A DNA stretch of 10,554 nucleotides from the NCBI GenBank assembly GCA_029821215.1, contig JALGTV010000074.1:1-10554 (forward strand). Reading direction: 5' to 3'. Made by a program: the position numbers and the translations under genes. Below the pieces are notes generated by a model. It searched no databases. It was not told where the DNA came from and saw only the letters and a program-made list of their open reading frames with translations. Every line of letters starts with the position of its first letter. Position 1 is the stretch's first letter. This DNA comes from Candidatus Zipacnadia bacterium. Its GTDB lineage: Bacteria > Armatimonadota > Zipacnadia > Zipacnadales > Zipacnadaceae. This document shows positions 1 through 6,681 of this stretch, piece by piece.

Positions 1-510
1 TACCAGATAGCGGTACAGGGCACGCACAGCGGCCAGCTTGCGGTTGATGGTGCTGGGAGCATATTCCATCCGGTTCAGGTGAGCCAGGTAGCGGCGGATA
101 GTGGGGTAATCTACCTCAGCCAGGGCGTAAGCCTTCTCCTCGCCCCACAGACGGGCCAGAAAATCGCAGAACTGGGTGGCATCATGGGCATAAGCCTCGG
201 CGGTATGAGGCGACACCCCCTGTACCTGAGTCATATAGTCCATGAAGGCGTCAATCTGTTCGGCAGGCATGGCTGTATCCTGAGCTGCAAGTTGTGCGCC
301 GATGCGAGTATGGCGACTAACCCAGTCGGTGCGTGGTTCCTTAATTTCCGGTGGGTTCGGCGGCGGCACCGGGCCAATACTCATAGCCGACTGAGAGCCG
401 ATAATTCCGGTGATAATGAATATCTGGTTCCAGAGCACACCAACACCCAGGAGGATAACGATGATTAAGGCGATTTTCAGCCACCGGCTGTCAAGCAGTT
501 TGCTGTCCAT
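1..510 (-). CDS. Tyrosine recombinase (Xer/integrase family) with N-terminal membrane segment, 3' part cut by window edge
   Basis: Reading the minus strand from the ATG at 510 gives 170 codons without a stop, running off the left edge. Residues about 80-170 look like the N-terminal core-binding (SAM-like) domain of XerC/XerD recombinases, with the hallmarks GVSPHTAEAYAHD, then FLARLW, and STINRKLAAVRALYRYL. The catalytic domain with its R-H-R-Y residues lies outside the window, so XerC, XerD or an integrase cannot be told apart. Unusually, residues about 11-38 are strongly hydrophobic (LKIALIIVILLGVGVLWNQ and on), followed by a proline-rich linker (PPPNPPEIKEP, about 49-59). A conventional cytosolic recombinase could start at the in-frame ATG at 270, which has AGGA 7 nt upstream, while the ATG at 510 has no clear Shine-Dalgarno but lies about 30 nt below a strong promoter. 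Family call is fairly secure; the membrane anchor is read from sequence, its function is unknown. Confidence 0.8.
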   Translation of the reverse strand, partial: MDSKLLDSRWLKIALIIVILLGVGVLWNQIFIITGIIGSQSAMSIGPVPPPNPPEIKEPRTDWVSRHTRIGAQLAAQDTAMPAEQIDAFMDYMTQVQGVSPHTAEAYAHDATQFCDFLARLWGEEKAYALAEVDYPTIRRYLAHLNRMEYAPSTINRKLAAVRALYRYLV

Positions 511-546
511 GGCGTAGGGGTTGCTGATTGGCTGCAACTGGGGAAA

Positions 547-575
547 ATCATACAATGCCCCGGGGCAACTGTCAA
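547..575 (-). promoter_or_regulatory. Sigma-70-type promoter for the recombinase gene
   Basis: On the minus strand a perfect -35 box TTGACA (575-570) is followed after 17 bp by TATGAT (552-547). This puts the transcript start near 540, about 30 nt above the ATG at 510, which supports the long, membrane-anchored form of the protein. Confidence 0.7.
556..567. repeat. 12-bp perfect palindrome inside a promoter spacer
   Basis: TGCCCCGGGGCA is a perfect palindrome lying entirely within the 17-bp spacer of the minus-strand promoter. A heptamer GCAACTG overlaps its right end (565-571) and occurs again at 534-540, 31 bp away, about three helical turns. The arrangement would suit an operator, but no regulator is identified. 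Confidence 0.4.
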
Positions 576-601
576 CTACCATCGCGGGGCCGAGCGCTGC
601 T

Positions 602-629
602 TTGTCTGCGGGCCCAGCCGTGTTATAAT
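602..629 (+). promoter_or_regulatory. Sigma-70-type promoter for the PQQ-propeller gene
   Basis: TTGTCT (602-607) and a perfect TATAAT (624-629) are separated by 16 bp. The transcript start would be near 636, leaving a leader of about 24 nt that holds the GAGG ribosome binding site (651-654). This promoter excludes the longer reading frame that begins at 528. Confidence 0.65.
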
Positions 630-659
630 ACCCAGACTGCAGCGATAGCAGAGGTGACA

Positions 660-1757
660 ATGGACTACCGGACCCGATGGCAGCGACAACGACGACGGCA
701 GTTTCAGACGCGGGTGGCAATGGCGGTGGGCGGGTTGGTTGTGGTGGTGCTGACTATGGTGCTGGTCCGTTGTTGTGGCAGCCGCGGACCAGTGTGGACA
801 TACCGCCCACCAAGCCCGGGTATGGCCCGCCTGTGTATTGACCAGGACAAGGTGTATGTGGCCTGGGCAGATGGCGCGGTTAAAATCCTCAACCTGCGCA
901 CCGGCCAGGACACCAAGCTGATAGACTTCTCGCGCCCCTCAGGCTTTCAGGCAGTTCCTGTGGTGGCGGGCGACTGTTTGATAATTGGCGGGGAGGATGG
1001 CCGCATCCGGGCTTTTTCTGTTGCCAGCGGTCAACAGACCTGGGAATACGCGAGCCAGGGACCGGTGCGCGCCCCGGCAGTAGTTGACGGCCAGCAAGTA
1101 TTGGTAGGCTCGGATGATGGCTGGCTGTATTGTCTGGATCTGGCCAGCGGCAAGGGTCTATGGCGCGTCCAGTGCGGCAGCGCCATCGGAGCCAGAGCAG
1201 CGATTACCGATAGCCGCGTGGTAGTGGGGACGGTGGAAGGCAAGATTGTGGGAATTGACCGAACTGGGCACTCGGTTGTGTGGAGCGTATCCACTGACGC
1301 GGCAGTGCTGGCACCGGCCCTGGCCATAGGCGATGGGCTGGTGACAGTGGGTTGTGACGATGGCCGGCAGTACATACTGAATGCGCAAACTGGTGAAACA
1401 GAATTCACGGTTAAGCTGTCAGGGCTTATCAGACGAAAACCGGTGGTTGATAGGCAGCAACTGTATGTGGGCAGTAACAGTGGTGAATTAGTGGCGCTGG
1501 ATCTCCAATCTCAGCAGACCTTCTGGGAACGGAATGTTGGTGTTGCACTAACCGCCGGCCTGGTGGCTGATGAGCATTATCTGTACGCCGGCACTGATGC
1601 TGGCAGTATTATTGCAGTGGCTAAGAAGGATGGGCGAGTTCGGCGCAGATGGGCAGTAGGGGCGGCTGTCAACGGTTCATTAGCCATCAACGAGGAGATG
1701 GTGGCGGCGGGACTGGCTGATGGCCGGGTAGTGGCGGTGAGGACCCCGGGAAAGTAA
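660..1757 (+). CDS. Membrane-anchored PQQ-repeat beta-propeller protein
   Basis: A 365-residue protein. The start at 660 is chosen because GAGG sits 5 nt upstream and a TATAAT box lies about 30 nt upstream; the open frame reaching back to 528 would begin above the promoter. Residues 4-17 are very arginine-rich and residues about 20-37 are hydrophobic, which by the positive-inside rule suggests an N-in signal anchor with the rest outside the cytoplasm. There is no convincing lipobox: the cysteines at 38-39 follow an arginine. The remainder is a chain of eight repeats of about 40 residues, each with a [DES/A]G-x-[hydrophobic] turn and often an [T/S]G-x-x-x-W strand (DGRIRAFSVASGQQTW, DGWLYCLDLASGKGLW), as in PQQ quinoproteins and BamB. 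Whether it binds PQQ or is a structural or protein-binding propeller cannot be decided; no dehydrogenase partner is visible. Confidence 0.82.
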   Translation: MDYRTRWQRQRRRQFQTRVAMAVGGLVVVVLTMVLVRCCGSRGPVWTYRPPSPGMARLCIDQDKVYVAWADGAVKILNLRTGQDTKLIDFSRPSGFQAVPVVAGDCLIIGGEDGRIRAFSVASGQQTWEYASQGPVRAPAVVDGQQVLVGSDDGWLYCLDLASGKGLWRVQCGSAIGARAAITDSRVVVGTVEGKIVGIDRTGHSVVWSVSTDAAVLAPALAIGDGLVTVGCDDGRQYILNAQTGETEFTVKLSGLIRRKPVVDRQQLYVGSNSGELVALDLQSQQTFWERNVGVALTAGLVADEHYLYAGTDAGSIIAVAKKDGRVRRRWAVGAAVNGSLAINEEMVAAGLADGRVVAVRTPGK

Positions 1758-1762
1758 TTGCA

Positions 1763-1785
1763 CCTATCGGCGCAATGCTGGTAGG
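1763..1785 (+). terminator. Hairpin after the PQQ-propeller gene, possible terminator
   Basis: CCTATCGGC (1763-1771) pairs with GCTGGTAGG (1777-1785) over nine base pairs, two of them G-U, around a 5-nt loop, six bases after the stop codon. A small second hairpin (GCCTCAAGGC, 1786-1795) follows. No T-tract follows, so termination may be weak or Rho-assisted. Confidence 0.4.
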
Positions 1786-1808
1786 GCCTCAAGGCTTAGG
1801 TAAGCGAA

Positions 1809-1837
1809 TTGACGTTGATGGAGTCTTCGGCTACAAT
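1809..1837 (+). promoter_or_regulatory. Promoter for larA and probably the pyr genes
   Basis: TTGACG (1809-1814) and TACAAT (1832-1837) are spaced by 17 bp, each one mismatch from consensus. The start would be near 1844, about 30 nt before the GTG at 1876. All three downstream genes lie on the same strand with modest gaps, so this may drive larA, pyrF and pyrB together. Confidence 0.65.
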
Positions 1838-1875
1838 CAGTTGGCAACAACTGAGTCTCGCATCCAGGGATATAA

Positions 1876-3216
1876 GTGCATATAGAACTTCGCTACGGAC
1901 AGCAAGGACTGCCAATAGAACTACCTGATGAGCAGGTGACTCACCTGCTGCACCTTAGCCCCGTGCCCAGACTGAATCACCCTGATGAGGTGGCGCGAGA
2001 GGCCTGTGAGGAGCCTATAGATAGCCCTCCTCTGCGCGAGTTGGCTCGGGGACGTAAAGATGCCTGTGTGGTTATCTCCGATATAACGCGGCCGGTACCC
2101 AATCATATCCTGGTCCCCCCTATTCTGGAGGCGCTGATAGCGGCTGGGCTGGATCCCCAGGATATACTGATAGTGGTAGCCACGGGTTTGCATCGGGCAG
2201 CCACCGAAAAGGAGCTGCGGGAGATGCTGGGGGCAGAGGTAGTAGCAGGGGGCTACCGCATTGAGAGTCACATAGCTCGTGACCAGGAGAGCCACACCTA
2301 CTTAGGCCGCACCCGGCGCGGTACTGAGGTGTGGGTAGATAGCCGATACATTCAGGCTGATTTGCGTGTTTTGGTCTCATTGGTGGAGCCGCATGTATTC
2401 GCCGGATACTCGGGAGGCCGCAAAGCTATCTGTCCGGGACTGAGCGGGGCCGAGACCATCTTAGGCTTCCATAGCCCAGCCCTTATAGAAGCACCGAAGG
2501 CTGTCGCCGGCAACATCGCTGATAATGCTACTGATCAAGAGGCGTATGCCGTTGCTACTCTGGCCGGACGAGCTGATTTCACTATCAATTGCACCTTAAA
2601 TGAGGAGCGGGAATTAACCGGCATCTTCGGAGGCGACTTCTTTTCGGCTCCGCTGGCAGCCATGGAACTGGCCGAGAAGCAGTCCAAGGTGATTATTGAC
2701 CAGCCGGTGGACATCGCAGTCACCACTAACGCTGGCTATCCGCTCGATTTGACGTTTTATCAGGTAATCAAGGGCGTCACGGCGGCCGCGGCTATCGTAA
2801 AGCCCGGGGGGACGATAATTATTGCCCAGGAGAACGCCGAAGGCATCGGTAATGAGGAGTTTACTGACTTGATGCTGGATGTCGAAGAGCCGCACCAGTT
2901 TGTACGCCAGGCACTGGCCACGGGCGATAATCAAATAGATCAGTGGGGGCTGCACCAACTGGAAAAAGTGCTGCGCGACCACCAGATTTATAACTACAGT
3001 ACTGGCATTCCGGTCCAGGTGCAACGGCAGCTATTCGTTGAGCCGATTAGTAGCGTGGAGGAAGGGATACAGCGGGCGCTGACTGAGCATGGGCCGGAGG
3101 CCACGATAGCAGTGATTCCTGAGGGTCCGTACGTGATGCCTGTGCTGAGCAGCGACCCTCGGGGTCAGATGAATGTGCGGCAGATGGCTGCCTTAGCTTC
3201 TTATGAATCTGACTAA
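1876..3216 (+). CDS. larA: LarA-family nickel-dependent lactate (2-hydroxyacid) racemase
   Basis: A 446-residue protein starting at GTG, with AGGGA 5 nt upstream. It carries the LarA signature in order and at nearly the same numbering as the Lactiplantibacillus plantarum enzyme: DITR (69-72, matching D72/R75), TGLHR (H106, matching H108), VEPHVFAGYSGGRK (H173 and K183, matching the catalytic H174 and the cofactor-bound K184), FHS (H199, matching nickel ligand H200), and YPLDLTFYQVIKG (Q296, K299, matching Q295/K298). LarA interconverts D- and L-lactate using a nickel-pincer nucleotide; many homologues act on other 2-hydroxyacids, so the substrate is open. The cofactor needs LarB, LarC and LarE, none of which is in the window. 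The gene heads a same-strand run with pyrF and pyrB, with no evident metabolic link. All active-site residues are present and there is no sign of damage. Confidence 0.88.
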   Translation: MHIELRYGQQGLPIELPDEQVTHLLHLSPVPRLNHPDEVAREACEEPIDSPPLRELARGRKDACVVISDITRPVPNHILVPPILEALIAAGLDPQDILIVVATGLHRAATEKELREMLGAEVVAGGYRIESHIARDQESHTYLGRTRRGTEVWVDSRYIQADLRVLVSLVEPHVFAGYSGGRKAICPGLSGAETILGFHSPALIEAPKAVAGNIADNATDQEAYAVATLAGRADFTINCTLNEERELTGIFGGDFFSAPLAAMELAEKQSKVIIDQPVDIAVTTNAGYPLDLTFYQVIKGVTAAAAIVKPGGTIIIAQENAEGIGNEEFTDLMLDVEEPHQFVRQALATGDNQIDQWGLHQLEKVLRDHQIYNYSTGIPVQVQRQLFVEPISSVEEGIQRALTEHGPEATIAVIPEGPYVMPVLSSDPRGQMNVRQMAALASYESD

Positions 3217-3285
3217 GACTAATCAACAACATTGAATATAACGGTGAGCCGGGGGCGTTCCAGCGGATAGAAGGGCTGAGATGCT

Positions 3286-4059
3286 ATGCAGAATTTCGCG
3301 GACAGATTGTGGGGGGCGGTACAGGATAAGAATAGCCGAGTGTGCGTGGGGCTGGATCCGTATCGGGATCGGCTGCCATCTTATCTGCTGGAAACTTACA
3401 AGAAGCCGGCCGAGGCGGTAGAGCAATTCTGCTGCCAAATAGTGGATGCAGTAGCTGAGCACTCGGTGGCGGTGAAGCTGCAGGCAGCGCATTTTGAGGT
3501 ATTGCGTGGGGACGGGCTGCGGGTACTGTGGTCAGTGGCAGATTATGCTCACAATCGCGGGCTACTGGTCATTATAGACGGCAAACGCAATGATATTGGC
3601 GCTACGGCCCAGGCGTATGCGACCGCGTACGGTTAATCCCTATTTGGGTATTGATGGGGTCAGGCCCTTTGTGGAGGCTGCTACAGAGAGCGGTCGGAGC
3701 ATATTTGTCCTGGTTAAGACCTCCAATCCATCGTCAGCAGATGTGCAAGATTTGTCCGTGCAGACTGACACAGGAGGGAAGCTGCTGTATCAGCATATAG
3801 GTGACCTGGTTGCCCGATGGGGAGAAGGACTGATAGGCGAATGTGGATATTCGGCGGTGGGGGCAGTGGTCGGAGCCACCTATCCGGGGCAGCTCGCTGA
3901 ACTGCGCAGCCGTCTGCCCCAGGTGCCCTTTCTGGTACCGGGTCCCGGGGCATCATATTCGCTTATGAGCGGCAAGGAAAAGCTGAAGAGCAGTTCGCTG
4001 CAGCAGCCGGAGAGGCGGCTGCCCAGATGAAAAAGGCCATCAATGCAGTCATTGCCTAA
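3286..4059 (+). pseudogene. pyrF: Broken orotidine-5'-phosphate decarboxylase (type 2 PyrF), two gaps with frame changes
   Basis: Three pieces of one PyrF are read in changing frames. Piece one (3286 to about 3627, frame 1) gives MQNFADRLWGAV, VCVGLDP, VAVKLQAAHFE and the catalytic DGKRNDIGATAQAYATAY, then runs into TAA at 3634. Piece two (about 3629-3943, frame 2) gives TVNPYLGIDGVRPF, VLVKTSNPSS, VGATYPGQL and PFLVPG. Piece three (about 3943-4059, frame 1) gives SRGIIFAYERQGK, then EEQFAAAAGEAA and KKAINAVIA with a TAA stop. At both junctions residues normally present in the type 2 family are absent: roughly 10-25 between TAY and TVNPYLG, and roughly 25 between VPG and SRG, including part of the phosphate-binding GxGAQGG segment (estimates from memory of the family). 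As written the enzyme cannot be made. Real decay and a sequence or assembly error are both possible; an essential-pathway gene beside intact pyrB makes error plausible. Confidence 0.85.
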
Positions 4060-4079
4060 AGGGCTGCGATAGGCGCAAA

Positions 4080-4084
4080 GGAGG
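4080..4084 (+). promoter_or_regulatory. Strong ribosome binding site that fixes the TTG start of pyrB
   Basis: GGAGG within AAAGGAGGAT (4077-4086) lies 7 nt before TTG at 4092. No ATG or GTG is as well placed, so the rare TTG is the likely start. Confidence 0.75.
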
Positions 4085-4091
4085 ATAACCA

Positions 4092-5075
4092 TTGTCCTTA
4101 GCTGGGCGAAGCTTAGTTAGCCTTGAGGACTTCTCTACCCAGGAGATCATCAGCATCTTGGATCTGGCCGAAGAAATGGCACAGGCTTTGGGCTGGGAAG
4201 AGGCTGAGCAACGTCAGGCGGCCAAGCCCTTGGATCGCATCCTGGCTACGCTGTTCTTTGAGCCCTCTACCCGCACTCGTATGTCATTTGAAGCGGCGAT
4301 GCTTCGGTTGGGGGGTAGTGTCATCACCATGGCCGACTCCAAGGCCAGTTCAACAGCCAAAGGCGAGAGCCTGGCTGATACTGCCCGTATTGTCAGTGGC
4401 TACTGTGACATTATTGCCATTCGCCATCCCCAGCCGGGTGCGGCCCAGATTGCGGTTGACAATGCGTCCGTGCCAGTGATCAATGCTGGTGACGGTCACA
4501 ATAGACATCCCACCCAAGCGCTGACTGATCTTTTTTGCTTGCGCCGACATAAAGGCAGGTTCAGTGGACTGAAGGTGGGTCTGTGCGGGGATCTGAAGTA
4601 TGGACGGACAGTGCACTCGCTGGCACCAGTGTTGGCACGCCTGGGCTGTGAATTGGTGTTTATCTCCCCAGATATGCTAGCTATGCCGCCAGAGATTGTT
4701 GAGTCCATCAGGCAGACCAGTGACCAAACGCCCCAGCAGACGGACGATTTGCCCGCAGCTATCAGCAACTTGGATATGCTGTATATGACCCGCATTCAGA
4801 AAGAGCGCTTTGCGGATGCCGCTGAGTATGAGCACTATAAAGGCATCTATGTCGTGGATAAAGCTGCCCTACGCGGCGCTCACGAAGAGATGCTGATTAT
4901 GCATCCGCTGCCTCGGGTAGACGAAATCACCCCGGAAATTGACGACGACCCCCGAGCCGTCTACTTTCAACAGGCAGCGGGTGGTGTGCCGGTAAGAATG
5001 GCGCTGATGGCTTTGCTGCTGGGACTGATGCCCGAGCCGGCTACCCCCAAGTCTGGATTGGCGGAGCCTGCATAG
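4092..5075 (+). CDS. pyrB: Aspartate carbamoyltransferase catalytic subunit
   Basis: A 327-residue protein that condenses carbamoyl phosphate with aspartate, the committed step of pyrimidine synthesis. It has FFEPSTRTRMSFEAAMLRLG (carbamoyl-phosphate loop STRTR at 59-63), the KGESLADT lysine (K90), AIRHPQPGAA (R111, H112), NAGDGHNRHPTQALTDLF (131-148), GDLKYGRT (166-173), MTRIQKERF (232-240, aspartate binding) and MHPLPRVDEI (270-279). Length and motif order match the family and nothing is missing. The TTG start is set by a GGAGG site 7 nt upstream. It follows the damaged pyrF by 32 nt and is probably co-transcribed with it. No regulatory subunit (pyrI) or pyrC follows; instead the gene meets a convergent radical SAM gene after 17 nt, with no room for a hairpin terminator. 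Confidence 0.95.
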   Translation: MSLAGRSLVSLEDFSTQEIISILDLAEEMAQALGWEEAEQRQAAKPLDRILATLFFEPSTRTRMSFEAAMLRLGGSVITMADSKASSTAKGESLADTARIVSGYCDIIAIRHPQPGAAQIAVDNASVPVINAGDGHNRHPTQALTDLFCLRRHKGRFSGLKVGLCGDLKYGRTVHSLAPVLARLGCELVFISPDMLAMPPEIVESIRQTSDQTPQQTDDLPAAISNLDMLYMTRIQKERFADAAEYEHYKGIYVVDKAALRGAHEEMLIMHPLPRVDEITPEIDDDPRAVYFQQAAGGVPVRMALMALLLGLMPEPATPKSGLAEPA

Positions 5076-5092
5076 CCATCTGGACTACGAGG

Positions 5093-6292
5093 TTACAACA
5101 TACAGCACTGCTTGTACTTACGGCCACTGCCACAGGGGCAGGGATCGTTACGCTGCGGCGGGTCGGCTGACACTCTCACCTGCTGCGGCGGGCGGCCTTC
5201 CTTATCTATCTGATGAGCAATCTGCTCCAGCCGGCTACGGCTATAGGCGAATAAAGCCCGGTAAGCTGGGCAAAAGTAGGTAGGCTTAGCGGGGTTGGTA
5301 TCAAATAGGGTACGATACTTGGGACACCCTCCGTGGCACAGGTCAAACCAACCACATTCCCGACACTGCTGGGCCCACTGACTCTTGCGGGCGGCGAACT
5401 GGTGGCGAAGAGGTGAGGAGATAATCTGGGCTAAGGGTTGCTTGGTAATATTGCCCAGCCGCCACTGGGGGTCACAGAAGAAATCACAGGGATAGATGTC
5501 CCCGTTGTGCTCACAGACAAAGTACTCTTGGCAGGAGGTCTTGAACTTGCACGAGGGAGTAGTGTGTTGAGCATAGGTAATCAGCAGTTCATCAAACATC
5601 CTTACATATAGTGACCCAAGCTCCGCTACCCACACATCAAACATCTCACACAGGAACCGACCGTACTGCCGGGCGGTTATGGAAAACTCAGCCGGTTGGC
5701 CCTCGTCAGTTGTCTCCACACAGGGAACAAATTGTAGATAACGCAGGTCGTGATCCAAAAAGAATTCCGCCACTGCCTGGGGATAATTCACGTTGGCCGC
5801 GGTGAGCAGCACCAGTATATTGAACTCTGTCTCTTGCTGTCGTAGGGCGTCAATGGCTGCCATTACCTGGGCATAAGAGCCAGAGCCATCCGGGTAGATG
5901 CGATACCGGTTATGCACCTGCTCCGGCCCATCCAGGCTGACACCTACCAGGAAGTGATATTGAGCTAAAAACGCCGCCCACTGCTCGTCGATTACAACGG
6001 CATTGGTCTGCAGACTGTTGATTATCTGCTGGCCGGGCGGGGCCATCTGTTGTTGCAGTTGCACTACCCGCCGATAAAAATCCAGGCCCATCAGGGTCGG
6101 CTCTCCGCCCTGCCAAGCGAATGAAGTTGGCTCATTCATTGCTAAGGCCTGGCGAGTCAGTTCCTGGAGAACTTGATCGGACATTCGGGGGTGGGAAGTC
6201 TCCGGGTAGAGGCTGGCCTTGGGCCGATAGAAGCAGTAAGTGCAAGCTAAATTACAGTCAGCCGAGGTCGGTTTTATCAGAACTTGCGGCAT
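5093..6292 (-). CDS. Radical SAM/SPASM anaerobic sulfatase maturase-type protein with SEC-C tail
   Basis: A 399-residue protein on the minus strand; the ATG at 6292 has AGGAG 6 nt upstream. The radical SAM cluster motif is CNLACTYCFY (C13, C17, C20), followed by QGGEPT (61-66) and a TNAVV/GVSLDGP core. The C-terminal half has the cysteines of two further Fe-S clusters (C248, C254, C269, C310, C313, C319, C323, C341 among others) and YPCDFF at 267-272; D270 aligns with the catalytic aspartate of anaerobic sulfatase maturases (anSME), which oxidise a Cys or Ser of sulfatases to formylglycine. Residues 381-399 form a SEC-C zinc motif (NDPCPCGSGRKYKQCC). No sulfatase is in the window, so the target protein is unknown; another peptide-modifying SPASM role is possible. 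It is convergent with pyrB and divergent from the porin-like gene. Confidence 0.87.
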   Translation of the reverse strand: MPQVLIKPTSADCNLACTYCFYRPKASLYPETSHPRMSDQVLQELTRQALAMNEPTSFAWQGGEPTLMGLDFYRRVVQLQQQMAPPGQQIINSLQTNAVVIDEQWAAFLAQYHFLVGVSLDGPEQVHNRYRIYPDGSGSYAQVMAAIDALRQQETEFNILVLLTAANVNYPQAVAEFFLDHDLRYLQFVPCVETTDEGQPAEFSITARQYGRFLCEMFDVWVAELGSLYVRMFDELLITYAQHTTPSCKFKTSCQEYFVCEHNGDIYPCDFFCDPQWRLGNITKQPLAQIISSPLRHQFAARKSQWAQQCRECGWFDLCHGGCPKYRTLFDTNPAKPTYFCPAYRALFAYSRSRLEQIAHQIDKEGRPPQQVRVSADPPQRNDPCPCGSGRKYKQCCML

Positions 6293-6384
6293 CAGATGCT
6301 CCTATCGCTTGAGGCTGGTATCTGTGGTAGAGGTCTACTCAGGAACCTCACGGGCATTCGCTTGTCTAATATTTTGTTGATTAC

Positions 6385-6413
6385 ATCATACGCAAGTGCT
6401 GCAAGTGAGTCAA
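6385..6413 (-). promoter_or_regulatory. Promoter for the radical SAM gene, spacer filled by a tandem repeat
   Basis: On the minus strand TTGACT (6413-6408) and TATGAT (6390-6385) are 17 bp apart. The spacer is almost entirely two copies of GCAAGTG (plus-strand 6392-6398 and 6401-6407) with a 9-bp period. The transcript would start near 6378, giving a leader of about 86 nt. Confidence 0.6.
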
Positions 6414-6459
6414 TCGGTTCACGCTGCTGTGCCCAGTGATGACCTGTCCGCTGATGCGG

Positions 6460-6487
6460 TTGACATGTATATGCTTAATATGATAAT
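6460..6487 (+). promoter_or_regulatory. Promoter for the porin-like gene
   Basis: A perfect TTGACA (6460-6465) is followed after 16 bp by GATAAT (6482-6487), in an AT-rich stretch. The start would be near 6494, leaving an unusually long leader of about 208 nt before the ATG at 6703. Confidence 0.65.
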
Positions 6488-6591
6488 ATATTTTTGGTAT
6501 AGTTACGCCAGGGCATTGGGTACTTTCCAATACATGATAAAGCAGCCAACCAACGGATCTACCAAGGGGGCACTTTGTAAGCCAAAAATCT

Positions 6592-6642
6592 AAGTGAGCC
6601 TCTGCGTGGCGAAGAGCGAAAAGTCCTCACGGAGGGTCACTT
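6592..6642 (+). promoter_or_regulatory. Long imperfect hairpin in the porin-gene leader
   Basis: AAGTGA (6592-6597), CCTC (6599-6602) and CGTG (6605-6608) pair with CACG (6628-6631), GAGG (6632-6635) and TCACTT (6637-6642). This gives 14 pairs, interrupted by one G-G mismatch and a TG bulge, around a 19-nt purine-rich loop. Only four Ts follow the stem, so it is a poor intrinsic terminator. Confidence 0.5.
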
Positions 6643-6671
6643 TTATGATAGGCTACCGACAATACGATAGC

Positions 6672-6681
6672 ATGTGCACAT
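6672..6681. repeat. 10-bp palindrome near the porin-gene ribosome binding site
   Basis: ATGTGCACAT is a perfect palindrome 10 bases before the GGGAGGG ribosome binding site. It could be a protein-binding site; as RNA it cannot form a stable hairpin because there is no loop. Confidence 0.3.

Noticed and set aside
79..468. Plus-strand open frame of 129 codons
   Set aside because: It lies wholly antisense to the recombinase frame, which has clear family motifs and its own promoter; the plus-strand product resembles nothing I know.
528..659. N-terminal extension of the PQQ-propeller gene
   Set aside because: It would start upstream of the TATAAT promoter; the ATG at 660 has a ribosome binding site and is followed by a sensible membrane anchor.
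660..1757. Calling the propeller BamB
   Set aside because: No lipobox and no outer-membrane assembly neighbours; repeat number alone is not enough.
3286..4059. Programmed frameshifting or translational bypass in pyrF
   Set aside because: The issue is missing conserved residues rather than an extra or slipped base; a ribosomal event cannot restore absent codons, and no slippery heptamer is evident.
6672..6681. CRP/FNR-type binding site
   Set aside because: The palindrome lacks the TGTGA-N6-TCACA or TTGAT-N4-ATCAA layout.
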